Source: Sweltsa coloradensis (Eukaryota; Arthropoda; Insecta; Plecoptera; Chloroperlidae). Taken from it: DNA of 64,000 bases. The notes under the pieces were generated by a model, which did not search any database, had not been told where the DNA came from, and saw only the letters and a list, made by a program, of their open reading frames with translations. Location of the stretch: assembly GCA_024449915.1 (NCBI GenBank), contig JAMZAV010001856.1:124001-188000 (forward strand). Direction: 5' to 3'. Below, piece after piece: positions 31,010-42,640 of this stretch (position 1 is its first letter; every line of letters starts with the position of its first letter). The position numbers and the translations under genes were made by a program.

Positions 31010-31930
31010 TTCGCTGTATCGCTGCTGATTTAATGCAGCTTCACGACGCATTTGCGCAACTTACGCCGTAAGCCCGCGCAAGAGTCGCGGCCGCGAAGAT
31101 GCAGCTTCACATGTAAGTAGTGCGTTGTTTACATAGATGATTGCTTAACTAAATTACTTGGTAAACATCATTCTTTTACTAAAGAATATATTAGAATCAA
31201 ATAATGCAATAATTTATTATTTGTAAAAGCATTGCAATTGCACATAAATCAAACGCTAAGTAAATAAATATTAATATCTATTTCTTTACGGAGCGCAATG
31301 AAAGTAGTGCTACGACGCAGACGCGTGGGGTTATCTCACTTCACACATTGTTGAAATCCCAAACAAGCGAAGGTATAAACGCCACACAGAGCAATGCCAG
31401 ACGTGTTTGCACAATTGGCTAAGATAATATTGAATATCGTCACAAATATTAAGAGTTGCTTTGATAGAAGACAATTTGTTGCAGGGCTGAGGTAAATAAG
31501 GTTGATTTGTCTGGATGGATGGATGGATGGATGGATGGATGGATGGATGGATGGATGGATGGATGGATGGATGGATGGATGGATGGATGGATGGATGGAT
31601 GGATGGATGGATTTGATTTTGTTGTATACTGCAGGCCTGGCCTCGACAAAATGATTGGTAGGGGCCTAGCTAAACAGCTAGGCTACAAGGATGGCTAGCA
31701 GTTTCTGCACTAGGGTGACTTGTTTCTTGAGTCATCTATGGCTGGGTCTAGCCAGCATAGGCCTTGTATCACTTTGAACTCTACACCCTTTCTTATCCTA
31801 CCCTTAGCTGGTTCTGTCCAGCACACGTGTGCCATCTACATATTCATTGGGAGCAATATGACCAAATAATTGACGCACTCTTGGACAAAATAGACCAAGA
31901 CGTTTTATATAGCAGGTCTATAATGAATTA
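31010..31930 (+). repeat. Segmental repeat D, copy 1
   Basis: Corresponds in order to 57,240-58,090: TTACGCC then GAAGATGCAG, TTTACGGAGCGCAAT, CACATTGTTGAAATCC, AATATCGTCA, CTGTGGCTGGGTCT. It includes a GGAT microsatellite missing from copy 2. Its last 110 bp (AGCTGGTTCTGTCCAGCA to TTGACGCAC) are a diverged family S 3' end. Confidence 0.7.
31513..31612. repeat. (GGAT)n microsatellite
   Basis: About 25 uninterrupted GGAT units. Frames reading repeated DGWM or HPSI peptides are by-products. Confidence 0.95.
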
Positions 31931-31934
31931 TTTA

Positions 31935-32098
31935 GATGTCAAGAGTGGATTCCAGCAAAAATTGTTGGATTTGCGACAAGCATCTTGGGATGTGTTGCAA
32001 AATAACAAATTGCGTAGTGTGATGCCCACATTGACTAATAAAATTCGTCCACCTACGTTTCGACTCTCACGTAGAGAAGAGGTAGTAGTAGGAGTATG
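31935..32098 (+). pseudogene. LINE-A fragment, 5' side of nested insertion
   Basis: The frame reads FQQKLLDLRQASWDVLQNNK and, after a short gap, MPTLTNKIRPPTFRLSRREEVV. The same stretch recurs at about 43,610-43,760 just after an RNase H-like motif and joins the segment at 33,455. It is the region following RNase H in an I/Jockey-type LINE. Confidence 0.65.
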
Positions 32099-32099
32099 A

Positions 32100-33440
32100 T
32101 TTATTTATTTAGCTTTCGCTAGTTCATTACATGTTACAATCATAACATACAATATAAAATACAAATACAAATATTATAACGTAATATACAATCATGCGCT
32201 TCACATAAGTAGAAAACAGAGTCTATACATAATACAAAATTAAACTATTCCAACAATTTCAGTTACATTCCTTCATATGGAAATTCAGATTTTAAAAATT
32301 TAATTCATTCAGTTTTATATATATTGAATCTACTTTCTTTGATACCGTTTGGTAGACTATTATATAATTTGATTCCATTAATAAAAATTGATTTTGTCAT
32401 ATTTTGTATGTTTTAATGAAATTGATTGGCCTTCCTAGTTTGATGATCATGAACTTCATTATTTTTGTTAATGAACTCATCAAAGTTGTCATTGAATTTT
32501 CCATCCACAACATTGCGGATGAAAATTAGTACCTTCAGGCCCAATCTGTGCTCAACCGTCATCCATTCAAGAACATCCAACATATCTCTAACATGTGTTC
32601 TTTTGTGAACCCTCAATATAATTCTCATTCCTTTCTTTTCCAGAATTTGTAACTTTCTTATGTTATCAGTACCAGATTTCCAGAGTAAAGAAGTGCAGTA
32701 TTAAAAATGAGGTCTGATTATTGTTTTATATATCATTAATCTTGCCCATTGACTTAAGTGTTTGCTAATTCTGTACATATAACCAATTTTCTTGCTTATC
32801 TTTTTTGATATATATTGAACATATTTATGAAAATTTAAAAGTTGGTCTATAATAACCCCCAAATTCTTTACATTACTTTGAAAATCTAGTTCAGACCCTT
32901 CCAGTACAATTTTACAATTTGGATTAATGCGTAGTGTATTATTAATTTTAAATAATGAATTTGAAATAAGAATACATTGAGTTTTGGTTACATTAAGCTT
33001 CAACTTATTCCTCATAAACCAATCACATAATAATTTAAGATCCCTATTTATTATATCACACACTTCTTTCAAATCTTTACCCGCATACCAAATGAGTGTG
33101 TCATCTGCGAAAAGGTTTACAAATGTTTTTAAAAGAGATTCAGGCATGTCATTTATGTAGACAATAAACAACAGAGGTCCAAGAACAGACCCCTGGGGAA
33201 CCCCAATGTTAGTTTTAATTTGCTTAGATTTATTTCCTAGTATTCTTGTTTGTTGAGTTCTATTTTCAAGATAACTCATTATCCATTTAATTACTGTTCC
33301 ATTTATTCCATATTTATTTAATTAAGTTATCAATATTTTCCTATCAATAGTTTCAAAAGCCCTTTTTAAATCTGTCATAACAGCAACTATAATATTGTTT
33401 TCACTATCTAGAATACTTTTCCATTTGGAAATCAAATATT
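32100..33440 (-). mobile_element. LINE-B, 5'-truncated, inserted in LINE-A
   Basis: The reverse transcriptase remnant lies on the minus strand, truncated at 33,440 and ending near 32,100 in an AAATAAATAAAT tail. The insertion interrupts the plus-strand LINE-A. No clear target duplication is visible. Confidence 0.7.
32413..33440 (-). pseudogene. Non-LTR reverse transcriptase (LINE-B)
   Basis: The minus strand carries LKRAFETIDR (upstream frame), GVPQGSVLGPLLF (codons from 33,204) and FADDTLI with the catalytic Asp pair (about 33,111-33,100), the ordered blocks of a CR1/Jockey-type reverse transcriptase. Downstream, the thumb-like region runs through KNLGVIIDQLLNFHKYV to 32,701 and into the frame ending at 32,413. 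A stop near 33,320 and frame breaks show it is dead. No endonuclease domain remains. The enzyme copies LINE RNA at a nicked target. Confidence 0.8.
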
Positions 33441-33454
33441 GCAATGCAGTTTCA

Positions 33455-33715
33455 GTGTGGTATTGTCTAGAATTCGTATAGGCCACACACGCCTTACTCA
33501 CGGATATCTCTTAACAAGAGAAAATGTTATTCCCATATGTGACACATGTGATGTACCTTTAACCGAACTTCATATGCTAGCAGAATGTACCAAATTTGAT
33601 GCCTTGCTCACGCAATTTGATCTCTCCCAATCATATGAAGAACTTCTATCATATGAAAATGGCGACAAACTTGCTAAATTTCTCATCCATAGTAATCTAT
33701 TTAGCAAAATTTAAT
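33455..33715 (+). pseudogene. LINE-A fragment, 3' side of nested insertion
   Basis: The frame reads VLSRIRIGHTRLTHGYLL, then CDTCDVPLTELHMLAEC and FDLSQSYEELL, ending in a stop at 33,715. This is the cysteine-containing C-terminal end that follows RNase H in I/Jockey-group LINEs. Other copies are at 34,500, 43,800, 54,330 and 63,110. Confidence 0.7.
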
Positions 33716-33912
33716 TCACATCATACACATTTATTTCTTTTCTTTATTTTCATTCGCATACATCACTTTTATTTTGCTACTCTTTCAACAAAAAATTATT
33801 TTGTTATTTATACACTTAGAAACCAATCTTATCATCAAACATGCCTGCATTACTCTTCTCATTTACTTTCATTCAAAGGCGGCGCAATATGACCTAACCG
33901 GTTGAAGCGCCC
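33716..33912 (+). repeat. LINE-A 3' UTR and terminal hairpin
   Basis: An AT-rich 3' UTR (TTATACACTTAGAAACCAAT) ends in GGCGGCGC-loop-GCGCCC (33,878-33,912), a potential stem around AATATGACCTAACCGGTTGA. The block CTAGTTTCTCACGTCG follows. Confidence 0.65.
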
Positions 33913-34019
33913 TAGTTTCTCACGTCGTCGCCGTCGTCGTTACTTCTTGAAAGTTGAAAAAGACCTTTCCTTCCCCTTACCGTGGCTGGTTCTGCCTTAA
34001 GTAAGGCACAATAAATGTT

Positions 34020-34204
34020 GTGGTACAGGAAAATTCGTCCTTGCCATAGGATATACTTTGTCAAAAAATGTAGACGATTTTCTCCCAGCAAAACAATTAA
34101 TAATCTGGATGATGGTGGAGGTGCCAGTCCAGAATATACAAACTTTATTGGAGGTTTGGATTTATTTAAAAGTACATTTAATGAAAACCTGGGCAATATA
34201 AAAT
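34020..34204. other. Unassigned segment
   Basis: A 63-codon plus frame covers it without recognisable motifs; it lies between LINE-A and a family S copy. Confidence 0.3.
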
Positions 34205-34495
34205 GAATCGCAAACATCAGCTAGTACGATGGGTAGTATATAACTCCCCGAATTTAGAGGCGAGCTCTGGCAATCGTCGTCGGGGACCTTGCCCCCTTCC
34301 CTTGACGACCCCTCGACGACGATGACGACAATTACACCACGAACGATGACAAAGACAATGACGACCGCGACGTGAAAACCCCCTTTCCTCCTCTTACCCG
34401 TGGCTGGTTCTAACCAGCATACGCCCCTCCTTCCCCCCCTAGGTTAGAGTGGTGCATTATGACCTAACGGTAGACGCGTCCTTAATCCAAATAAA
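34205..34495 (+). repeat. SINE-like family S copy
   Basis: GAGGCGAGCTCTGGCAATCG, CGATGACAAAGACAATGACG, GTGGCTGGTTCT, and the terminal GGTGCATTATGACCTAACGG with GACGCGTCC. Its 5' part is truncated. Confidence 0.7.
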
Positions 34496-34499
34496 CCAA

Positions 34500-34617
34500 A
34501 TCTCACGTGGAGAAGAGGTGGTATTGTCCAGAATTCGAATAAGCCACACACGTCTCACTCACGGATATCTCTTTACCAGATAAAAGGTTGTACCCAAATG
34601 TGACACATGGGATTTCA
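34500..34617 (+). pseudogene. LINE-A fragment
   Basis: GAAGAGGTGGTATTGTCCAG, AAGCCACACACGTCTCACTC and GTGACACATG match the LINE-A C-terminal region; it stops abruptly at 34,617. Confidence 0.6.
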
Positions 34618-34719
34618 CGCTCAAATATAACATTTATTTTATTTATACATTATGGCCTACGTCGGGATGTAAAACATATTCATGAAATTTTCTTTTATCA
34701 ACCAATTTTAATTTATTCT

Positions 34720-34775
34720 TAACTAGGGAAACGCCAAAGTCGTTGTTAGACGAGTGAGTGAGCCACTGTTGAGTA
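34720..34775. repeat. Clean MITE terminus
   Basis: CTAGGGAAACGCCAAAGTCG, then TTGTTAGACGAGTGAGTGAGCC, is the best-preserved terminus of the family at 25,377-25,685. The other end is absent. Confidence 0.55.
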
Positions 34776-34867
34776 CCCAGGAACATCCCATTTCCTCCCC
34801 AAAACCTAAAATTGAATCTAGCTAGCATTGGCATTTCCTTCACAGTCTATGAGTGCTATTAGGCTCA

Positions 34868-35064
34868 TCAACATCAGATAGCAGCTCTCTTATGGGAGAC
34901 TCACGCGATGCGAACTAGCTCCGACCTAACCGGTTGAAGCGCCCTAGTCTCTCACGTCTATTTTATAACACAACCTCTCTTGATCGTAGAAGGCGAGACA
35001 AGAGGCAGAGTCCATCTCGCAAACATCAGCTAGCAGCTCTCTTATGGGAGACTCACGCGATGCG
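34868..35064 (+). repeat. Local direct duplication
   Basis: The stretch from ACATCAG(C)TAG through CAGCTCTCTTATGGGAGACT to CACGCGATGCGA occurs at about 34,870 and again at about 35,022, about 152 bp apart, with a LINE-A terminal block (ACCTAACCGGTTGAAGCGCC) between. Confidence 0.7.
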
Positions 35065-35967
35065 AGTGTAGTATGGCGGCTGACCGGCTCCACAACTCTT
35101 GGTCACGGGTTCGTTACCCAACTACTGACATCTGCACTGAATGAGCCGATTAACCGTCATATTAATTTGATAGCATGGATTCGAGCGGGAACTACGTACT
35201 AACTGGAATTGTGGGTTAGACGACTCAGGCATGAGTCGATTAGATCTTTAAAATGACTTTATTACGATATAAAACATAACAATAGATATAACAGTTAAAT
35301 ATGCCAACACCGTGTAACTTCATAGATTCGTTACAAACATTATCTCAAACACATGATAAATCAAAGGTGCGCCCATTTGCGCAGGTAACTTAAAATTGTG
35401 ACTTCATTCAATGCAAAACACTGAATTTACTTCTCAAGAAATAAACCAATCAATAGTTAGATTTACAATTTAAAACATATTTATATTCTCCAACACCTAA
35501 GTAATATTTATAATTTGATTAACTTACAAGTCTCAAGTATCATCTTCTTCTACTGCTATCGGCTCTTCGTCTGGTTTCTTACTCTCCTTACCCTACCGAT
35601 TTTCAGCTCTTTTATACTCTAACTCGTTCACTAATTAGATCATTTGATGTAACTTTTCTAGATCATTCTCTCTGTTTCCATTGGCTGAGACGATTGTGCG
35701 TGGCCTTGGGTGCCAACCTGTACCAGCTACTACCTAATGTGTTTACGTCTTAAACTTCCAAGAAATGCGTAATAATGATATTTAAATGACACTCGTACCT
35801 CCTCGCGACATCGCGGGCAATGTGAGTCATGCAACATTAGGCTAACTTATATAAGTTGTTTACGCACTTTGGCTTCACCTTGCGCAATCGTCTTTCTTCT
35901 GGAATATTCTACATGTTAATATTACCTGATTCAATCTAAATACTAAAATTCACATTTTAGAACATAG
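35065..35967. other. No feature recognised
   Basis: Clean sequence without a gene. A weak B-box-like GGGTTCGTTACCC at 35,107 has no A box. Confidence 0.4.
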
Positions 35968-37009
35968 ATTTCTTCACAGTTAAGGGATGATTGGGAATAT
36001 AATTTTGGGGGTTGAACATTTTGAATTAAATTTTTATTGATGACACCCTTTGTTTAATGTTGGATTTCTACGTTAAAGTACTTCCAAAAATCTTCAATCA
36101 ACATGATGGTGCTAAAAATATGACTAGCGACCCCTAATTTGGTCATAATGACCTGTTGACATAATGACCTGAGGAATGGCCTGTTCGAAAAATTGTTAAA
36201 CATAGTCATGTGACCACTCTATTTAGAGCTTAGACGAAGTAGATTCATATGAAATAAATTTCAACATGCCATGTTGACCTGTGACCTTTATCGTCATTTA
36301 TTTGACCTTGATAACTGTTTCAGCATGACTGCATAATGTATACTTATAGCACATCCAAATTCATGTGATATATTAACACGTTTATTTATTAAATGCGCCC
36401 AACATGTAAGTATATATCAATATGATATAAGGCTGCATTGCGAACGCTTTTTACTGTCGCGTTGTTGGATGAGCAGTTTTAAACAATTGAACCATCTATA
36501 CTATACTATACTTTTACTTTGTGTCGTTTTTTAACGTGTTTACATAGAATATATCATTTTAAAAGGAGTACCAAGATCCTGGTTGATCGCTTTGGTAATA
36601 TACTTTTTAGATTAACATTCATTTAGAAGAAAGTAACAATTCACCCATTGTTGATTATCAAGGTGCCCGTTAGGGCGCCGCAGCCAAGCCGCGGTGCGCT
36701 TTACACTCAGGCACAGCAAGCAAAGTTGTTGCATAAATATGAGACGTAAAGCAATATTCAATCAATTGGGGTGATTTCGAGGTGTTACACAGCCGTCATA
36801 AAACGTGATGTGAACTTAAAAACTATCAAAATCGAGGGGACTTAGGTACCCGACAACACAAGCCAAATTTCTTTGGGGTACGAGCATTCCTTCTTGGTGA
36901 AAAAATGACTTGAAACATGCTCAAAATCACTTTAAGGATGTTAGTTACTACTTACTTCTACTACATGCTACTGGCTACTTCTGTCTAATTCGTCAGTTTC
37001 AATTGCCCA

Positions 37010-37135
37010 GCGATTCTGACCAAACGGGTGGGGCTACAACTTTCTTATTTTACATGGAAATTAAGGTAAACGTGATGTAGTTCCTTTTGAAAGAAAAAGG
37101 TGAAAAAGTTTGCTGGAAGGCTTCCAAATAATGTA
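37010..37135 (+). repeat. R2 fragment inside foldback
   Basis: GATTCTGACCAAACGGGTGG, GGCTACAAC and GTGAAAAAGTTTGCTGG repeat the R2 segment at 6248-6355 (same strand). Confidence 0.6.
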
Positions 37136-37816
37136 ATTTAAGCCTTATACAGGCATACAATCAGCAAGTAACTATAGTTACTTGACAATGACCGCCCACA
37201 TTGTTTACAAAAAGAATGTCTTTGGGCCACTAGATATTTTACATTCTACTGTTTATTGTTAATTTCATAGCAATTAAATTGACTTTGATAAAATTATTAT
37301 ATTTTAACAAATAATTTAGCCAGTCATTTCCGGAACACAGCTGATTGCAAAGACGTGCACATCAGTAGCAATATACGCGTGAAGCCCTGAGTAAACAGCA
37401 GCGAGGGCACCATTATGCGCGTGTCTCCCTGCTTGTGATTACACTCGGGCCAACCCGCCTGCGACATCCTGTATAAAGTGGTAGCATTGAGTATGGTGGT
37501 ATTGAAACTAAGAGGGTATCAAGTGTGCTAATAAACTCTTTGCCTTCCTCATTTATCATTGATATATGCTGGAGGCTAACAGCCTAAACAACTTCTTTAT
37601 TGCCTGAATCACGTAGAAAATTTGGCCATCCTTTGGGTTTGTAGTTGGAGTTACGCCTCTCCTAAATGTTTGTCCCGTGACATATTTAGAGACTTATTGG
37701 GTAGTACTTAACCCAGATGATGCCTATGCATAGCACAGACGCTAGTTCGTTCTTGAGGAACGGAGGAAAGACTCTGTCTACATAATCTTGGAATGAAATT
37801 GAATGGCCCGGGTGTT

Positions 37817-37833
37817 TAGGGGGGGGGGGGGGG
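37817..37833. repeat. G homopolymer
   Basis: A run of about 17 G within the centre of the foldback. Confidence 0.8.
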
Positions 37834-39172
37834 GCTCAACCTATCACGAATTTTTGCATCTACAGGTGGTGCATTTAATACAGAACTTTTTTGACTGGTA
37901 TTCAAAAGGCATTTCACGAAATCCAATTTGGTACAAGATCTCAACGCCCCCAATACAGTCAAGGACGATGAGGTTGGTTGATTTTCATGAACAAAGAATG
38001 CAGCCAGATCACCAGATCGATGCCAGCTTGTAGCTATGCAAAATTTACTGAAGAGAATCGCTCTTGAGGCTGGTAATTTTGGCCTTATATTTATGAACAA
38101 GAGGTCGACTGGCTGTGCGTAAGAGCAGAAATTTGTTTATTTAATGTGGTCCAAACAATATTTAGCAAATGTACTCACTGCCGCCGCGCCGCGCCACCAG
38201 AGAGCGAGAGACTGCGCGCTCTCGGAAAATGGTCCCAAAAGGTGCGTGATTTAAACATCTGTTTTTTGTTGATTTGTATTATTTATCTTATTGTTTATAT
38301 CAACGTCATACTACAGTTCACTTATAGCTAGTCACATGTTGGTCCAATCATAAAAAAGAACGTTCATTTCACCCCAATAAAAGCGGACCTGAACAAATTC
38401 CTTCTTAAATTTTACTTCATTGATGAGCAACTAGCGATCAGTTAGCCACTGATTGGCCACGATTTACCATTGGAATAGGACAACATCAACAACAATTACT
38501 ATAACATCAATTACTATTATTTATTTTTATGGTTTATTACCATAAGGATCTACCAGGAACTTGGTACACCTTTTAAAATGGTATAATATTCTATGTAAAC
38601 ACGTTGAAAAACAACGAAGTAAAAGTATAGTAAAAGAGGGTTCAATGGTACAAAACTGCTCATCCATCAACGTGACAGTAAAAAGCGTTCGCAATGCAGC
38701 CTAATATCATATTGATATACCGGTACTTACATGTTGAGCGCATTTCATTAATAAACGTGTTAATATATCACATAAATTTGGATGTGCTATAAGTATACAT
38801 TACGTATGCAGTCCTGCTGAAACAGTTATCAAGGTCAAATAAATGACGATAAAGGTAACAGGTCAACGTGGCATGTTGAAAATTATTTCTTATTATTCTA
38901 CTTCATCTAAGCTTTAAATAGAGTGGTCACACGACTATATTTAACCATTTATCAAATAGGTCATTACTCAGGTCATTATGTCAACAGGTAACTATGACCA
39001 AATTAGGGGTCGCTAGTCATATTTTTAGCACCATCATTTTGTTTGAAGATTTTGGGAAGTACTTTAACGTAGAAATCCAACATTAAACAAAGGGTGTCAT
39101 CAATAAAAATTTAATTAAAAATGTTCAACCCCCAAAATTATATTCCCAATCATCCCTTACCTATGAAGAAAT

Positions 39173-39760
39173 CCGCAATTCCCCGTTGCCAGTATGTTAA
39201 GCCTAATGTTACCCCTATTTGGTAAAAATTTCAAGTTTCTATTACCAAACACCGAATTGTTTTGCTAATCAACCCTTCAAACCAGCAGGGGTAGGCAACA
39301 TGCAATAACGGGTGCCTGCACGGGATATCACGATGGCTCCAAGTGAAAATTAGTAGGGTATGGTCCCTAGAACACGTGTGCCAAGTGCCTTGCTTGTATC
39401 AAAAAATGCAAGGTCAAGTCTCTTAACATCCGGACTACTAGGACAACTGTGAAGGGAAGTCCGAGGAATGTTTAACACGACTCAGTCCCTCGCATTCGCA
39501 TGTAAGACTGAGGAAAACCTAGGTTGAACCTTCAGTCAGGTTTGCTAAGCTCAACGCGAGTTAAACCTGGGAGCTACTGAATTAGAATCGCGCGTTTAAC
39601 GCTCGAGCCAACACTGTTGGTCCAAAAAAACGATATTTCTCAATATTTCTCTCTCTTCGAATAAATAGAACTTTTGTTTCACATCCACCAAAGCATAATT
39701 CCAATGTTAAAATACCCGGCCAGCTTGAGACTTTCCCTCTTATATCCCGAAGGCCACAGT
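39173..39760. other. No feature recognised
   Basis: Clean sequence with no gene or repeat family recognised. Confidence 0.4.
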
Positions 39761-39800
39761 GGCGCCCAATGAGCTAACGGTTGACGCGCCATTATCCAAA
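39761..39800 (+). repeat. Family S 3' hairpin relic
   Basis: GGCGCCCAATGAGCTAACGG followed by TTGACGCGCCATTATCCAAA has the terminal stem GGCGC/GCGCC. Confidence 0.6.
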
Positions 39801-40031
39801 CAAACTGTTAAAACATGATCTGAATTGTTATTGCCGGCATGAGCGGCAATCCGGGCATTGAGGTTAGAAACGCGATCGCCCAACTTATCGTATCAATATT
39901 ATTAAATACAATTAAAACTTTGCTTTATTATCATCTCTATCGTTTTATCTTTTTTAGAAACTAAGAATACAACACTAAATAGTCATCAAACGCTCACCGT
40001 TAACTCATTTCATCATTATAAGAACATCACA

Positions 40032-40080
40032 GGCGACACCATATGACCTAACCGGTTGAAGCACCCTAGTATCTCACGTC
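40032..40080 (+). repeat. LINE-A 3' terminal block
   Basis: GGCGACACCATATGACCTAA, then CCGGTTGAAGCACCCTAGT and ATCTCACGTC. Confidence 0.6.
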
Positions 40081-40965
40081 TTTTCCTACGCTGGCGAGAC
40101 CCTTTCGGTAATAAAATCAATGATTGGTCACAATGCAGGTTAATGAATTTAACAACGGTTGATTACCTAATACTCAAAAGGAATGCGAAAAGTGAATTCA
40201 GTTAAACCTAATAAATATACCACAACATATATAAATTCCAGAGAAAAGAACAACAAAACACACAAGGAAAACAAATGAATTACAAACCTGTGTAGATAAC
40301 AAGACCTGCATTGCATCGGCTGCTCAGTTGATCTCGCACGGTACAATCAGTGAAACTACCCTACTGACCGAACTAGTGAGTCGGGAAAGTGGTTACTACA
40401 GTACCAAATAATAAGTACTTTGATTCCATTGAATAACAAGATATATAATTGATATTTAGGTTATTCAAAACAAATCAATTACAGGAAATACGATAGCCTG
40501 ACTGCCTAGATCAGACCTGAATTAGTTTGGTACCCCTATGGGTGAGTTCCCTTAAAATCCAAAATATAAGAATTAATTAAGTGGCCAAAACATTTAGGCG
40601 ATATGGTAATATAGGTTCTTATCACTTTTTGTGTACTCCAATTCGCTGATTTGATATTGTTCGGGTTACAATGCGACGGGGACGGATTGATGTGGCGTAC
40701 GGAGGGTAAGTGTGATGATGGTGATCATTCCGGTGTCCAAGGTTTGCTGCAGAGTCGAAGTAAAAGGGCGCGGTACTTGCTTCCTGTAGTGGAACTGGTC
40801 AGCTACTTGGACATTCGTGAACATTCATGAATTCTACATCGAGAAACATTTGAATGCACAGGGGTGTTATGCACACTTCCTTAATAAACACTGATTATTT
40901 TAACTATCTACATAGCTCCTAAAGGGGATATCCCCCTATTAATAGAAATAATTGGGGGTTTCCCT
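40081..40965. other. No feature recognised
   Basis: Clean sequence, no supportable gene or RNA; corrupted sequence starts near 40,910. Confidence 0.4.
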
Positions 40966-40969
40966 TTTT

Positions 40970-41345
40970 CCCCCCTGTCGGGCCCCGGGGGTAAATTTTG
41001 GGCCCAAGCGGGCTCTGCTTATCTTTAAAAGGCGATTAAAGAAAAAAAGTAGACCTCGCTAACATCAGCGGGTTAAAACGGGTATTTTACTCCCCAAAAA
41101 CAAGAGGCAGCTCTGGCAATCGTCGTGGGGGGACCAGGTCCCCCCCCCTTTGGGACAAACCCCCCGGCGCGATGAAAAAAAACAAAAACGAACGATGACA
41201 AAGACGATTGCCCCGCGACGGGGAAAACCCCCCTTTCCTCCCTTCCCCGTGGGGGTTTTCTGCCCCACAAAAGCCCCTCCCCCCCCCCTTATGCAAGAGG
41301 GGTGCTTTATGACCTAAGGGTTGACCCCTCCTTTTTCCAAAAAAA
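40970..41345 (+). repeat. SINE-like family S copy, corrupted
   Basis: GCTCTGGCAATCGTCG, CGAACGATGACAAAGACGAT and GGTGCTTTATGACCTAAGGG are kept among enlarged C and G runs. Confidence 0.6.
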
Positions 41346-42245
41346 CCCAAAAAAAACTCAACTCATCAATTTTCATTATCCAGGGGGCGAAAAATAGACC
41401 AAACCCGGGTTTGAGGCCCCCCTACTTTCTCAAGTCGTTCGTTCGTTTCATTCGACCGTATTTTTTTGGGTTTTTTAATCCCGAAGGTCGTGGGAAAGCT
41501 GTTTCAGGGGGGGGTTCACTAAAATTTCCCGCCACCCTCTGGGGGTTTAAAGTTGTTTTGGCGTCCGGCTTTTTTAAAAATTTCTCGTTTTACTTGACGT
41601 TCTTTAAAATTTTTTTATAAAATATTTTCCTTAAGTCCACCTTTCGGCTTTTTTTTCGGGGACGCCAACGACACCGGGCGGCGGGCTTTCTTTTTTTTGC
41701 AAAATTTAACATATTTTTTTGTTTTTGACGCAAAAGACCCCGCCGGGTCCTTTTCCTTTCATTTTGGGGTTTTTCACATCTCCGTAGCTCGTCGTTATCT
41801 TGCAATCTAGTATGGGTTTTTCCGAATCGGCCCGGGTTTTTTCCCTTTGGCCGGGGGCTAGCTGGGCCCTGGGTACTGGGTGCCCGAAAAATTTTTCGAA
41901 CTCGAGTCCCCCCAACAAATAGTCAAGGGTGACGCTTTTTTTTAAAATTTTTTTTGGCAGGTTCTTCAAAAAAATTAATTCAAAAAACCCCCCCTTTAAA
42001 CGTTCTTAAACCAGGCCGCCCCCGGCCGAAGCCTCGGCCCCCGGGGCGTCATTTTTGTCCCGGAACGCATTTTTTAAAATCTGAAAACCATCCGACCCCG
42101 GGGTTTAAATTTATAGGGAAAAATTTAGTTTGCATTGCTTAAATTTCCGTTTATTTTAATTCCCTGGGCCCCCTTTTTTTTTTTTTTTTCCGGGGGTTTG
42201 GCTGGCGAAAAGGGGGCGCGCGACCCCGGGGTTTTTTAAACCTCG
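41346..42245. other. Corrupted unassigned sequence
   Basis: A LINE-A terminal trace is visible at 41,385-41,440 (GGGTTTGAGGCCCCCCTACT, TTTCTCAAGTCG). The rest has no readable feature. Confidence 0.35.
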
Positions 42246-42249
42246 GGGG

Positions 42250-42640
42250 CCCCCCCGTCGGGTCCGGGGTAAAAATTTGGGCCCAGAACATGGTTGCTAA
42301 TCGTAAATGCGATTTAAGAAAAAAAAGCCCACCCCCGCAAACATCAGCTGAAAGGGAGGGGAGTATTTTTACTCCCCAAAAATAGAGGCAAAGCTCTGGC
42401 AATCGTCGTGGGGAACCTTTGGGCCCCCTTCCCCTTTTGACGCCCCCCCCGGGGGGACGAGACAATGAAAACAACGAACGATGAAAAAGTTTTTGACGAC
42501 CGCACGTGAAAACCCCCCTTTCCCTCCCCTTCCCCTGGCGGGTTTTTCCCTGCCCCACATGGGCTCCTCCCCCCCACCCCCTTAGGCAAAGAGGGGTTTC
42601 ATTATGACCTAAGGGTTTTGACGCGTCCTTTTTTCCAAAT
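42250..42640 (+). repeat. SINE-like family S copy, corrupted
   Basis: CAGAACATGGTTGCTAATCG, AAAGCTCTGGCAATCGTCG and CATTATGACCTAAGGGTTTT mark the family. Confidence 0.6.

Larger units (their letters stand above)
35968..39172. mobile_element. 3.2-kb foldback element
   Basis: Arms at 35,968-36,602 and 38,531-39,172 are inverted copies about 0.64 kb long (GGCTGCATTGCGAACGC at 36,431 pairs with its complement ending at 38,701). They differ by scattered substitutions and small gaps. Both ends of each arm are preserved, so it is a discrete unit. The 1.9-kb centre holds no convincing gene. Confidence 0.8.

Noticed and set aside
31513..31612. CRISPR-like regular repeat
   Set aside because: A pure tetranucleotide array without spacers in a eukaryotic context.
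31449..31698. Frames coding repeated DGWM or HPSI peptides
   Set aside because: They are translations of the GGAT microsatellite.
31764..31930. N-terminal extension of the LINE-A frame
   Set aside because: This part matches the family S 3' end, so the open frame is accidental before about 31,935.
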